The notes under the pieces were generated by a model, which saw only the letters and a program-made list of their open reading frames with translations, was not told where the DNA came from and did no database searches. The position numbers were made by a program, and so were the translations under genes. From Cytophagales bacterium (GTDB lineage Bacteria; Bacteroidota; Bacteroidia; Cytophagales; JAAEPT01): a stretch of 12,426 nucleotides of DNA. The DNA is taken from contig WTJX01000029.1 of assembly GCA_011524675.1 (NCBI GenBank), forward strand, positions 1 through 12,426. The letters are read 5' to 3'. Below, piece by piece: positions 1 to 7,617 of the stretch (the stretch's first letter is position 1; each line of letters starts with the position of its first letter).

Positions 1-487
1 CTTGTATGGTTTGCTTAGCTCCCTCTACATCGTTTAGCTTAGTTAAGGCTCTAGCTCTAGCGTTCAATGCCATAAGGTTTTCGCCATCCAAAGATAAAGC
101 GTGATTTGCTTTTTCTAAGGCTACGGCATATTCCTTACGGTCTAACTTGATGAAGGCATAATACGCATGATAGTCTGCTTCTTCGGGATCTAGCTGTATC
201 GCAAATTGTAGGGACTTTTCTGCTTGGTCGTAGTTGTCAAAACGAAGTGCTACTTGCGCTTCTATATAATAAAAAAAATCATGCGTTGGTGCTAGTTTGA
301 TGGCACTTTTTATCAATTCATTTGCTCTCTTATTTTTATTGAGGTTAAGGCTTACCACGCTATAGTACCCTAGTACCATAGCGTTATCTGGCGCTTCTTT
401 GACCAAGTCTTGTAAGATGCTTTCGGCTCCTTCGTACTTGCCTTGGTCTATCAATATTTCTGCTCTTTGTAATTTTTCGTGGAACAT
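1..487 (-). CDS. TPR-repeat protein, 3' end outside window
   Basis: The frame opens at an ATG (487-485) and stays open for 162 codons to the left edge, so only the N-terminal part is seen. The translation (MFHEKLQRAEILIDQGKYEG at the start) is a regular ladder of tetratricopeptide repeats at about residues 4-34, 36-69, 70-103, 104-137 and 138 onward. The pattern is typical: small residues at positions 8 and 20, and a Pro ending helix B (EAPDN, LAPTH, LDPEE). There is no signal peptide, so this part is predicted cytoplasmic. The start codon overlaps the TAA of the upstream AAA gene by one base (TAATG read on the minus strand), implying translational coupling and probably a shared complex. TPR solenoids are protein-binding scaffolds; the partner is most simply the neighbouring ATPase or its TPR region. 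What follows C-terminally, for example a membrane anchor, cannot be judged here. Family beyond 'TPR protein' is not recognised. Confidence 0.85.
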   Translation of the reverse strand, partial: MFHEKLQRAEILIDQGKYEGAESILQDLVKEAPDNAMVLGYYSVVSLNLNKNKRANELIKSAIKLAPTHDFFYYIEAQVALRFDNYDQAEKSLQFAIQLDPEEADYHAYYAFIKLDRKEYAVALEKANHALSLDGENLMALNARARALTKLNDVEGAKQTIQ

Positions 488-1791
488 TATTTTTTAATGT
501 TTAAGTGAGCTAAGATATCATCATACATTCCTGATTCGTTAGCATAAAGCGCAAAATTTTTAGCAGAAGTAAACCACTCAGCTGTAGTGGCTTTATGCTT
601 TTTGATGGCCGATAGCAAGTCTTTGGTAGTCAGTGGTGTGGGAACTCCTTTTTTGATTGACTCTTCTAACTTTCCTTCGATGGCGATATCTATGATGGCT
701 TCTATGTCTGCCCCTGAGTATTCTTTGGTCTTTTTGGCTAGGGTGTCGTAGTTGATACCTTCTTTTGGTTTCTCTGCTAACTTCAATTGGAAGATTGCTT
801 TTCTTGCCTCTTGGTCTGGCGGTGGGATAAAGATGATGCGGTCAAATCTCCCTGGTCTGCGAAAAGCTGTATCTAAATGCCAAGGGGTATTGGTTGCTCC
901 TATGATGAGTACGCCATCATTATCACTTTGCATTCCGTCTAGTTCTTGCAAAAACTGATTGATTAAGGTCTTACTGGCAGACTGCTTCATATCACTACGA
1001 CTAGCGCCCAAAGCATCTATTTCGTCAAAAAAGAGAACGCTTGGTTTGTTAATGCGTGCTAGTTCAAATATTTCATGTAGGTTCTTTTCGCTATTGCCTA
1101 TCCACATGTCAAGGATATCGTTTAGACTTACGGATACAAAGTCTGCCTTTACTTGTCCCGCAGTAGCTTTTGCCAAAAAAGTTTTACCACATCCTGGAGG
1201 CCCATACAGCAATATGCCCCCTCCTATTTTTTTACCATAGGCTTTATAAATTTCGGGATGCTGTAAGGGTTGTATGATTTTTAAGTCTATTTCTTTTTTT
1301 ACGGCATCCATGCCTCCTACTTGCTCAAATGTTATGGCCGGCTTTTGTAAAAAAGCTAGGTCAGAAGCATCGTCTTCCCCTTCGACAAAGGAGTTTGGCA
1401 ACCTCAATTGCTCGTCTAGTTCTTCGTCTCTGTATGACGGGTTTTTGGCTATTACTTTTTGATATATTTCTATAGCTTCGGGAATAGCTCCTTCTTTGCT
1501 CAGTGCTTTGGCTCTAAGTAAAAGCACATCAAAAGTTTCTTTTCCTTCTGCTAACAATTCTTCTAATATGATGTTACAGGTTGCATACTCTTCCATAGTG
1601 TAATACACTGATGCCAAACCGTATTTGGCGCTAGCGTTATTTTCTGTTTTGAGTATGATTTGATAATGGTCTTTTGCTTCTTCTAGCTGATTATGCTCTT
1701 TGAGCGTTTGTGCCAAATGTAAGCGTAGGGCTGTGTTGTCTGGGGAAAAACTTAATGCTTCTTTTAGGGATTCTATTGTCGATTTACTCAT
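487..1791 (-). CDS. TPR-AAA ATPase (Vps4/Cdc48-like single AAA domain)
   Basis: A 434-residue cytoplasmic protein. Residues about 5-120 form three TPR-like helical pairs, residues 120-150 are an acidic linker, and residues 152-400 are one AAA module. Visible AAA parts: Walker A GPPGCGKT (197-204), pore loop with WIG (230-232), Walker B VLFFDEID (252-259), sensor-1 Asn301 in ATNTPWHLD, and arginine fingers R312 and R315 in FRRPGRFDR. It ends with a helix rich in aromatics (WFTSAKNFALYANESG, then YDDIL), a Vps4/Cdc48-type ending. All catalytic residues are present, so an active hexameric ATP-driven protein unfoldase or remodeller is expected, with the N-terminal TPRs replacing the usual substrate-recruiting domain (inference). 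It is translationally coupled to the downstream TPR gene and lies 29 bp after the metalloprotease gene, so co-transcription of all three is possible. There is no protease domain, so it is not FtsH. Substrate unknown. Confidence 0.9.
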   Translation of the reverse strand: MSKSTIESLKEALSFSPDNTALRLHLAQTLKEHNQLEEAKDHYQIILKTENNASAKYGLASVYYTMEEYATCNIILEELLAEGKETFDVLLLRAKALSKEGAIPEAIEIYQKVIAKNPSYRDEELDEQLRLPNSFVEGEDDASDLAFLQKPAITFEQVGGMDAVKKEIDLKIIQPLQHPEIYKAYGKKIGGGILLYGPPGCGKTFLAKATAGQVKADFVSVSLNDILDMWIGNSEKNLHEIFELARINKPSVLFFDEIDALGASRSDMKQSASKTLINQFLQELDGMQSDNDGVLIIGATNTPWHLDTAFRRPGRFDRIIFIPPPDQEARKAIFQLKLAEKPKEGINYDTLAKKTKEYSGADIEAIIDIAIEGKLEESIKKGVPTPLTTKDLLSAIKKHKATTAEWFTSAKNFALYANESGMYDDILAHLNIKK

Positions 1792-1820
1792 ATAGTGTTA
1801 GGTTTTGTAGTCTTATTATA

Positions 1821-3323
1821 TCAATCTCTCTTAACCAATCTCATTACCTTGCTACCGTCTTCGGTTATTATTTTCAAAAAATAAATTCCTTCTTTAAAAT
1901 CATTAATATCTATTTGGGCTTGGCCTTCTTCTGAGAAACTAAAGGACTCTAAGAGTTCGCCTTTTGAATTGTAAAGTGCAAGTGTACGTATCTTATCAAT
2001 ATTTGTGAGCGAATATACATTGCCTGGTGAAGGATTAGGATAAATCAACGGATTGTCAATAGAGGCATCTTCTACCTCATCTGGGATAAATGTTTCTACT
2101 TCTATGATGTGTTCTTTTGTTAATGTAAGTGGTCTATCATCTTCGTCATAGGATGTAAGTGTAACACTATAAATACCTGCTGAGTCGTAACTAACTTTCA
2201 GGATACTATCATTATAAACTTCTTCGTTGGACGCTCCTTCGAGTTGCCAGTAAAGTGAATCAGTATTATAGGTAAGACTAGTGAAGGTAATAGAGTCTCC
2301 TACTTCTATAAGGTATTTGTCATAGGTAAAAGCAGGGGCTGGTATCAAAAACTCTTCAAACACACCACTTCTATGATAATATAAATTATTTCTCATGACG
2401 TCTGCTTGCCCTTCTGTAAAGAGGTTCATACACCCATCATCTGAGTAGTCCATATAGTTTTCTATCATCCTATTTCCGTCACGACATTTGTCACCTGGAC
2501 CAATACACCCACTCCAACTTTTCGCATAATATCGACCAGTACAATTAGGCGTATCGTCAATGATGTCGTCATAACTACAGCCCCCATCTCCCCATGTATG
2601 GTATAGCCCTAGCCAGTGCCCTACCTCGTGTGTGGCTGTTCTTCCTTCATTATAAGGATAAGTTGCCGTGCCTTCATTTCCAAAAGCACGGTAATTTACT
2701 ACTACCCCGTCTGTACTTGGAGAAGGCGTACTATAATAGTTTGGTGAAAATTGAGCATAGCCAAGCAAACCATTGGTAAGCGAAGCTACCCATATATTTA
2801 AGTATTGTTCTGTATCCAAGGCATCGCTACCGCTACTATCTGCAAACTTCATATCATCATAATCTATACTTGGATTACCATCTGAATCTACAGCGTCCCA
2901 TTCCGACTTAGTAGTCAATACTCTGATGATGGTATCCAACTCAAACTCTATACGTGTATCGGCAGCGACAGACATGAACTCGTCTGGTGTAGAAGTAGCG
3001 TCATCATTTTTTCTTCTAAAATCTTTGTTTAGGATTTCTATTTGAGATGCTATCTGACTGTCTGAAATATTTTGTACTGAGTTTTCATCATCATATAGCA
3101 CATGTACGGCTACTTTGATGCGAAAACCAATGGAGGCTGAATCAACGATTGAAGTAGTAGTTGCCGTACGAAAGCTTCTAAAAAAAGCTTTGGATTGACA
3201 TCCTTGATGCAGATTGCAATGGCTTTGCTGAAAGGGTATGGTAGAAATACATCCACGGTGAAAATTTTCTTGGGCTTGAGCCGTAAAAAAGGTGAGTAAT
3301 GTGAGTAATCTCAGTAATTTCAT
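1821..3323 (-). CDS. Secreted M43-family zinc metalloprotease with PKD-like and T9SS sorting domains
   Basis: A 500-residue secreted protease. From Met at 3323 the protein opens with a clean signal peptide (MKLLRLLTLLTFFTAQAQ). The catalytic core has the metzincin zinc motif HEVGHWLGLYH (about 232-242; catalytic Glu233), and the Met-turn NYMDYS (about 289-294). Several cysteines lie between and after these motifs, as in pappalysin/cytophagalysin-type M43 enzymes. A PKD/Ig-like beta domain follows (about 327-410). The C-terminal ~75 residues (YPNPSPGN, then YNSKGELL and GIYFLKI, ending VMRLVKRD) form a type IX secretion sorting domain, so export across the outer membrane by the Por system is predicted. 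The frame stays open upstream to an ATG at 3401, but that would bury the signal peptide behind 26 residues, and a promoter candidate at 3372-3401 would overlap it; 3323 is therefore preferred. The AAA gene follows after 29 bp. Confidence 0.9.
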   Translation of the reverse strand: MKLLRLLTLLTFFTAQAQENFHRGCISTIPFQQSHCNLHQGCQSKAFFRSFRTATTTSIVDSASIGFRIKVAVHVLYDDENSVQNISDSQIASQIEILNKDFRRKNDDATSTPDEFMSVAADTRIEFELDTIIRVLTTKSEWDAVDSDGNPSIDYDDMKFADSSGSDALDTEQYLNIWVASLTNGLLGYAQFSPNYYSTPSPSTDGVVVNYRAFGNEGTATYPYNEGRTATHEVGHWLGLYHTWGDGGCSYDDIIDDTPNCTGRYYAKSWSGCIGPGDKCRDGNRMIENYMDYSDDGCMNLFTEGQADVMRNNLYYHRSGVFEEFLIPAPAFTYDKYLIEVGDSITFTSLTYNTDSLYWQLEGASNEEVYNDSILKVSYDSAGIYSVTLTSYDEDDRPLTLTKEHIIEVETFIPDEVEDASIDNPLIYPNPSPGNVYSLTNIDKIRTLALYNSKGELLESFSFSEEGQAQIDINDFKEGIYFLKIITEDGSKVMRLVKRD

Positions 3324-3371
3324 AAGCTGATGGCAAGATTTTAAGAATTCCTTATTTACTGGTTTTTTTGT

Positions 3372-3401
3372 CAAAATAAAGAGATATTTGCTACAAAACA
3401 A
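3372..3401 (-). promoter_or_regulatory. Candidate Bacteroidota-type promoter for the metalloprotease operon
   Basis: Read on the minus strand, TTG (3401-3399) is followed after 19 bp by TTATTTTG (3379-3372). This matches the -7 consensus TAnnTTTG at all fixed positions except one. Transcription would start near 3365, leaving a leader of about 40 nt before the ATG at 3323. The plus-strand kinase gene starts only 39 bp beyond the 3379 box, so this is a divergent promoter region. Assignment is by eye and single-site, hence modest confidence. Confidence 0.3.
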
Positions 3402-3417
3402 TTAAAGATACGAATTT

Positions 3418-4338
3418 ATGAGTTTATTAGTTATAGGGACAGTCGCTTTTGACGCGATAGAGACACCTTTTGGAAAAACAGATAAAATAATAGGTGGCTC
3501 TGCAACCTATGCTTGTCTTTCCGCTTCGTACTATGAGCAAAACATCAATTTGGTTGCTGTGGTTGGAGAGGATTTTCCCGAATCTGAAATCAACAAACTA
3601 CAAAGACACCACATCAATGTAGAGGGACTCCAAATAAAACAAGGCGAAAAATCTTTCTTTTGGTCTGGAAAATATCACAATGATATGAATACACGAGATA
3701 CTTTGGTAACGGAGCTAAATGTACTCGAAAATTTTGATCCTGTCCTACCTGACAGCTACCAAGACTGTGAATACCTCATGCTGGGTAACCTTGCTCCTGC
3801 CCTGCAAAAACTTGTAATTGAGCGATTGGAAAAACGTCCTAAATTGATCTTAATGGATACGATGAATTTTTGGATGGATATTGCCTTGGAAGAATTGAAA
3901 GAGGTGATTGCAATGGTAGATGTTATTTCTATCAATGACGAGGAGGCTAGACAACTCTCTGGTGAATATTCATTGGTGAAAGCTGCCAAAAAGATTATGG
4001 CAATGGGACCTAAAAACATCATCATCAAAAAAGGAGAACATGGAGCATTGCTTTTTGATAAAGAACAAGTGTTCTTTGCGCCTGCATTGCCATTAGAAGA
4101 TGTATTTGATCCTACTGGTGCGGGAGACACTTTTGCAGGGGGCTTTATCGGCTACCTCTCTAAAACTGATGATGCTAGCTTTGAAAATATGAAACGCGCC
4201 ATTGTTTATGGCTCGGCGATGGCTTCTTATTGTGTTGAAAAATTTGGTACGCAAAAGATAGAGTCGCTTAGTGATGAGGATCTAGACACTAGAATTCAAC
4301 AGTTCATTGATTTGATGCAGTTTGAAATTAGTCTTTGA
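3418..4338 (+). CDS. PfkB/ribokinase-family sugar kinase
   Basis: A 306-residue cytoplasmic kinase of the ribokinase fold. The N-terminal substrate-side glycine motif is GGSATYACLSASYY (residues 26-39). The C-terminal PfkB signature DPTGAGDTFAGGF (231-243) supplies the anion hole and the catalytic base Asp237. NDEEARQLSGE (173-183) is the usual region before the nucleotide-binding half. Family members phosphorylate a sugar or nucleoside hydroxyl with ATP; the substrate is not readable from these motifs. Length is normal and no key residue is missing. The ATG at 3418 lies 94 bp from the divergent metalloprotease start. The stop codon runs directly into a heptanucleotide repeat array. The next plus-strand gene is 620 bp away, so it is probably a single-gene transcript. 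Alternatives such as adenosine kinase or 2-keto-3-deoxygluconate kinase cannot be excluded. Confidence 0.85.
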   Translation: MSLLVIGTVAFDAIETPFGKTDKIIGGSATYACLSASYYEQNINLVAVVGEDFPESEINKLQRHHINVEGLQIKQGEKSFFWSGKYHNDMNTRDTLVTELNVLENFDPVLPDSYQDCEYLMLGNLAPALQKLVIERLEKRPKLILMDTMNFWMDIALEELKEVIAMVDVISINDEEARQLSGEYSLVKAAKKIMAMGPKNIIIKKGEHGALLFDKEQVFFAPALPLEDVFDPTGAGDTFAGGFIGYLSKTDDASFENMKRAIVYGSAMASYCVEKFGTQKIESLSDEDLDTRIQQFIDLMQFEISL

Positions 4339-4378
4339 TTAGAGATTAGTGGTTAGTGATTAGTGGTTAGTGATTAAA
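4337..4378 (+). repeat. Heptanucleotide array, unit GATTAGT/GGTTAGT
   Basis: Six consecutive 7-bp units of consensus GRTTAGT, alternating GATTAGT and GGTTAGT. The first unit begins inside the kinase stop codon (TGA at 4336-4338). Degenerate but in strict 7-bp phase. The same kind of array (unit GATTAAA) starts 3 bp after the phosphatidylserine decarboxylase stop at 8831, and another starts at 9235. Confidence 0.85.
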
Positions 4379-4441
4379 GAGGGAAAAGGTTAGTATTTAG
4401 CTTTTTTAGTAATGAGTCAAAACGATACGCTATTCATTTTT

Positions 4442-4511
4442 AGAAGGCTTTGCAAGACCATCTTTTGTACTTATTCAGTTTATACAAAATCTTAGTTATG
4501 CAAAGCTTTCT
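4442..4511 (+). repeat. Interspersed hairpin repeat R1, copy a (possible terminator of the kinase gene)
   Basis: Arms AGAAGGCTTTGCA (4442-4454) and TGCAAAGCTTTCT (4499-4511) pair over 13 positions with one G-T wobble. An inner stem TTTTGTA/TACAAAA lies inside. It is followed by TT and an A/T-rich run, so it could end kinase transcription, although it lies about 100 bp after the stop. Related copies occur at 10263-10317 and, inverted and shortened, at 7971-8008. The flank 4401-4441 recurs inverted at 7858-7898 and more loosely at 10318-10345. Confidence 0.75.
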
Positions 4512-4520
4512 TTAATAAAA

Positions 4521-4555
4521 TAAAAGCTAACTGCTAAAGGCTAAAAGCTTTAGCC
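4521..4555 (+). repeat. Heptanucleotide array, unit TAAAAGC
   Basis: Five 7-bp units of consensus TAAARGC (for example TAAAAGC, TAACTGC). The reverse complement of this tract matches the array at 7814-7855 (unit GCTTTTA), including the adjoining TGTGGCTA, so the two are inverted copies of one module. Confidence 0.8.
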
Positions 4556-4582
4556 ACAGAAAGTATTTAGTGAAAAATCAAT

Positions 4583-4654
4583 GAGGGCGGAAGCGTTAAG
4601 AAAACAGACCTTAGTCTGTTTTTAGCAACGAGCCAGTATGCGGGGAAGGATTAA
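4583..4654 (+). repeat. 72-bp structured repeat R2, copy a
   Basis: Begins GAGGGCGGAAGCG and ends GCCAGTATGCGGGGA plus about 8 bp. It is 66/72 identical to 9169-9240 in the same orientation, while the flanks differ, so the boundaries are sharp. The core is a hairpin with arms AAAACAGAC (4601-4609) and GTCTGTTTT (4614-4622) around a CTTA loop. In the other copy the C4605:G4618 pair is replaced by T:A, which preserves pairing. CGTTAA (4594-4599) can also pair with TTAACG (4651-4656). It is GC-richer than its surroundings. I do not recognise it as a named RNA or mobile-element end. Confidence 0.8.
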
Positions 4655-4697
4655 CGTGATTTACCGAATGGATACCATCACACTATACTGCTTTTTA

Positions 4698-4767
4698 CAA
4701 AAGTCTTCACGAAGTACAAGGCACCAAGTACAGCTTGTACTTGGTGCTTGATACTTCGTACTACCCA
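4698..4767 (+). repeat. Palindromic heptanucleotide array (R3, copy a)
   Basis: Ten 7-bp units. The left units resemble AAGTACA or AGGCACC and the right units resemble CTTGGTG or CTTCGTA, so the array folds back on itself (GCACCAAGTACA against TGTACTTGGTGC, 2-nt loop). It is homologous to 7618-7645 plus 7744-7780, where about 98 unrelated bases occupy the centre. Its right end is the target of the MITE-like insertion that starts at 4777. Confidence 0.8.
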
Positions 4768-4776
4768 ACGGTGATT

Positions 4777-4927
4777 CAGGGATTCCGCTTTTAACTAGGG
4801 AAGTCTTCCTTTTCTATCACTTAAACTCCTTTCTTTCCTAAAGTTATACTTTTTAGGAAAAATAAAGGAAGACTTCCCTCAAAACTTATTGTTTTTTGAC
4901 TTTTTATTTTTAAGCCCGGAATCCCTG
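4777..4927 (+). mobile_element. 151-bp MITE-like non-autonomous element with 10-bp target duplication
   Basis: Terminal inverted repeats CAGGGATTCCG (4777-4787) and CGGAATCCCTG (4917-4927) are perfect. The element is flanked by a perfect direct repeat AACGGTGATT at 4767-4776 and 4928-4937, as expected for a target-site duplication. Inside are two further nested inverted repeats: a 16-bp pair at 4797-4812/4864-4879 and a 9-bp pair at 4834-4842/4852-4860, so the whole element can fold into one long hairpin. It has no coding capacity and would need a transposase acting in trans. The related module at 7744-7795 carries the target sequence once and uninterrupted, as an empty-site paralogue. A 10-bp duplication is seen with several IS families (IS4- and ISAs1-type among them); the parent family cannot be told here. 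The right end lies 32 bp before the methyltransferase start, so the hairpin may sit in that gene's leader. Confidence 0.8.
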
Positions 4928-4959
4928 AACGGTGATTTAATTTTTGCTTTACTATATTT

Positions 4960-6165
4960 ATGATTAGTAGTACTATCCAAGATTTGCTGAGCCAAGAAAG
5001 TCAAGCGTTTATACAGCAACATCAAGACGAATCTCCAGAGAAGTTATTATTCAAAAAACATCCTCATACACTACCTATCAAGGCAATCGTTCACCAAATC
5101 AAATCTAGGCAAAAATTCAAAGACAAACTTCCTACATGGTATGCAGATAGTCGCTTGCTCTTTCCGAGTAAAGTATCTATAGAGCAATGTTCGTCTGAAC
5201 AAACAGCACTATACAAAGCTAGCCTAATTACTAAAGGTAAGAAAATGCTTGACCTTACGGGGGGAATGGGAATCGACTTTATGGCGCTAAGCCGATGCTT
5301 TGATAAAAGCACCTATATAGAAAGAGAGCAAGAACTTACAACTTTTGCCTTGCATAATTTTGCTGTAACTAACTGTAAGGGTACGAATGTCGTAGAAGCT
5401 GATGCTATAGACTATTTAAAGCAGACGGAAGATGTAGATTTTGTTTTTATTGACCCACACAGAAGAGACGATACAAATCAAAAAATAGTACTATTAGAAG
5501 CGTGCCTCCCCAATATTGTTGCACTACAAAGCGAAATCATAACAAAGACTAACAGCTTACTCATCAAGGCTTCTCCTATGCTTGCCATCAAACAAGCAAT
5601 GCAAGACTTAAATTTTGTCAAAGAAGTACATATTGTTTCTGTAAAAAATGAATGTAAGGAAGTATTGTTTTTGATAGAAAAAAACTGGACTGAAACTCCT
5701 GTAATCGTTGCAAGCAATATACTTACCAAAAGAACCGTATCGTTTCGATTTTCTTATGCAGAAGAAGAACGTCTTTCTACGCAAACAAGTGAAGTACAGC
5801 CTTACCTTTATTTGCCCAACAATAGTATCACTAAAGCTGGGGCTTTCAAAAGCATTGCGAAACGTTTTTCATTATGTAAACTTCATAAAAATAGTCACAT
5901 CTATACTTCTACTGATTTGATTACGGATTTCCCTGGAAGGATTTTTGAACTAGAAGAAGAGATAGGCTACACTAAAGCAAAACATAGACTGAAAGAAAAA
6001 GATGTACAAGCAGCAACCATCATCATTAGAAATTTCAAAGATGATATTGGGAATATCAGAAAAAAACTAAAGGTAAAAAAAGAAGGTAAAAACATACTCT
6101 TGGCAACGACGAATGTTGATGAAAGGCAAGTTATTTTGCTGTGTAAAGAGTATGTTTGTGATTAG
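4960..6165 (+). CDS. PG_1098-like SAM-dependent methyltransferase with C-terminal THUMP-like domain
   Basis: A 401-residue cytoplasmic protein with a class I methyltransferase core. Motif I is MLDLTGGMGID (96-106, SAM-binding glycines); the acidic residue after beta-2 is Glu121 (YIEREQE); motif III is EADAID (146-151); motif IV is FIDPHRRD (163-170), in place of the common (D/N)PPY. The N-terminal ~90 residues are helical and carry a basic segment (QIKSRQKFKDKLP). The C-terminal ~75 residues (from about 325, including a KAKHRLKEKD segment) resemble the THUMP-like domain of Bacteroidota methyltransferases such as Porphyromonas PG_1098; this link is from memory. THUMP-type domains usually bind RNA, so rRNA or tRNA methylation is the likely role, but no target is known to me. 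The ATG at 4960 follows the MITE-like insertion closely; there is no Shine-Dalgarno. Confidence 0.8.
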   Translation: MISSTIQDLLSQESQAFIQQHQDESPEKLLFKKHPHTLPIKAIVHQIKSRQKFKDKLPTWYADSRLLFPSKVSIEQCSSEQTALYKASLITKGKKMLDLTGGMGIDFMALSRCFDKSTYIEREQELTTFALHNFAVTNCKGTNVVEADAIDYLKQTEDVDFVFIDPHRRDDTNQKIVLLEACLPNIVALQSEIITKTNSLLIKASPMLAIKQAMQDLNFVKEVHIVSVKNECKEVLFLIEKNWTETPVIVASNILTKRTVSFRFSYAEEERLSTQTSEVQPYLYLPNNSITKAGAFKSIAKRFSLCKLHKNSHIYTSTDLITDFPGRIFELEEEIGYTKAKHRLKEKDVQAATIIIRNFKDDIGNIRKKLKVKKEGKNILLATTNVDERQVILLCKEYVCD

Positions 6166-6207
6166 AGTGGTTAAAAAAATGCTAGTAGATATAACATTTA
6201 TTAAAAA

Positions 6208-6259
6208 TGATTAGTATAATCACAGAGTCATGTTATTCTTGTCAAAAAATGTCAGACAA
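6208..6259 (+). promoter_or_regulatory. Dyad and direct repeat upstream of glutamate dehydrogenase (candidate operators)
   Basis: TGATTA-GTA-TAATCA (6208-6222) is a perfect 15-bp dyad. It is followed by TGTCA at 6240-6244 and again at 6250-6254, one helical turn apart, inside a TTGTC...GACAA dyad (6239-6259). Both lie within 75 bp of the start codon, in a short gap otherwise free of the repeat modules seen elsewhere. They could bind a regulator of nitrogen metabolism, but no known operator consensus is matched convincingly. Confidence 0.3.
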
Positions 6260-6279
6260 TGCAATCATAAAAATCAACT

Positions 6280-7563
<1,284 letters not shown>

Positions 7564-7617
7564 ATATAAGTAGATAAGAAGCTAGTTTACATTAAAATTC
7601 GGTTATTCGGGTTTTCA

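Larger units (their letters stand above)
4339..4959 (+). other. Intergenic repeat mosaic between kinase and methyltransferase genes
   Basis: No plausible gene. Reading left to right it holds: a 7-bp repeat array overlapping the kinase stop (4337-4378); an AT-rich module (4401-4441) found again inverted at 7858-7898; a long imperfect hairpin (4442-4511); a second 7-bp array (4521-4555); a 72-bp structured repeat (4583-4654); a palindromic 7-bp array (4698-4767); and a 151-bp MITE-like element with its target duplication (4767-4937). Almost every base belongs to one of these modules, leaving about 22 bp of ordinary leader before the methyltransferase ATG. Confidence 0.75.

Noticed and set aside
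752..1462. Open frames on the plus strand (752-958, 959-1240, 1274-1462) that could be small genes
   Set aside because: They lie entirely antisense to the AAA ATPase, whose motifs are intact; their translations are low-complexity Ser/Phe-rich products typical of shadow frames.
487..1791. Part of a bacterial ESCRT/Cdv-like membrane-remodelling system because of the Vps4-like AAA domain
   Set aside because: No Snf7/CdvB-like or MIT-domain protein is in the window; similarity is limited to the AAA module and its tail.
3367..3390. Plus-strand promoter for the sugar kinase (TTTG at 3367-3370 with GATATTTG at 3383-3390)
   Set aside because: The -7 box is close to consensus but the 12-bp spacer is too short for the 17-23 bp expected.
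4629..4646. Resemblance of CGAGCCAGTATGCGGGGA (and its copy at 9215-9232) to the 5' strand of group II intron domain V
   Set aside because: The required complementary 3' strand is absent in both copies, an extra A disrupts the stem, and there is no reverse-transcriptase gene or intron body nearby.
4583..4660. 72-bp repeat as an integron attC site
   Set aside because: It has a GTTAAGA-like 7-mer and outer CGTTAA/TTAACG pairing, but the outer pairing is weakened in copy b, no gene cassettes lie between the copies in cassette orientation, and no integrase is present.
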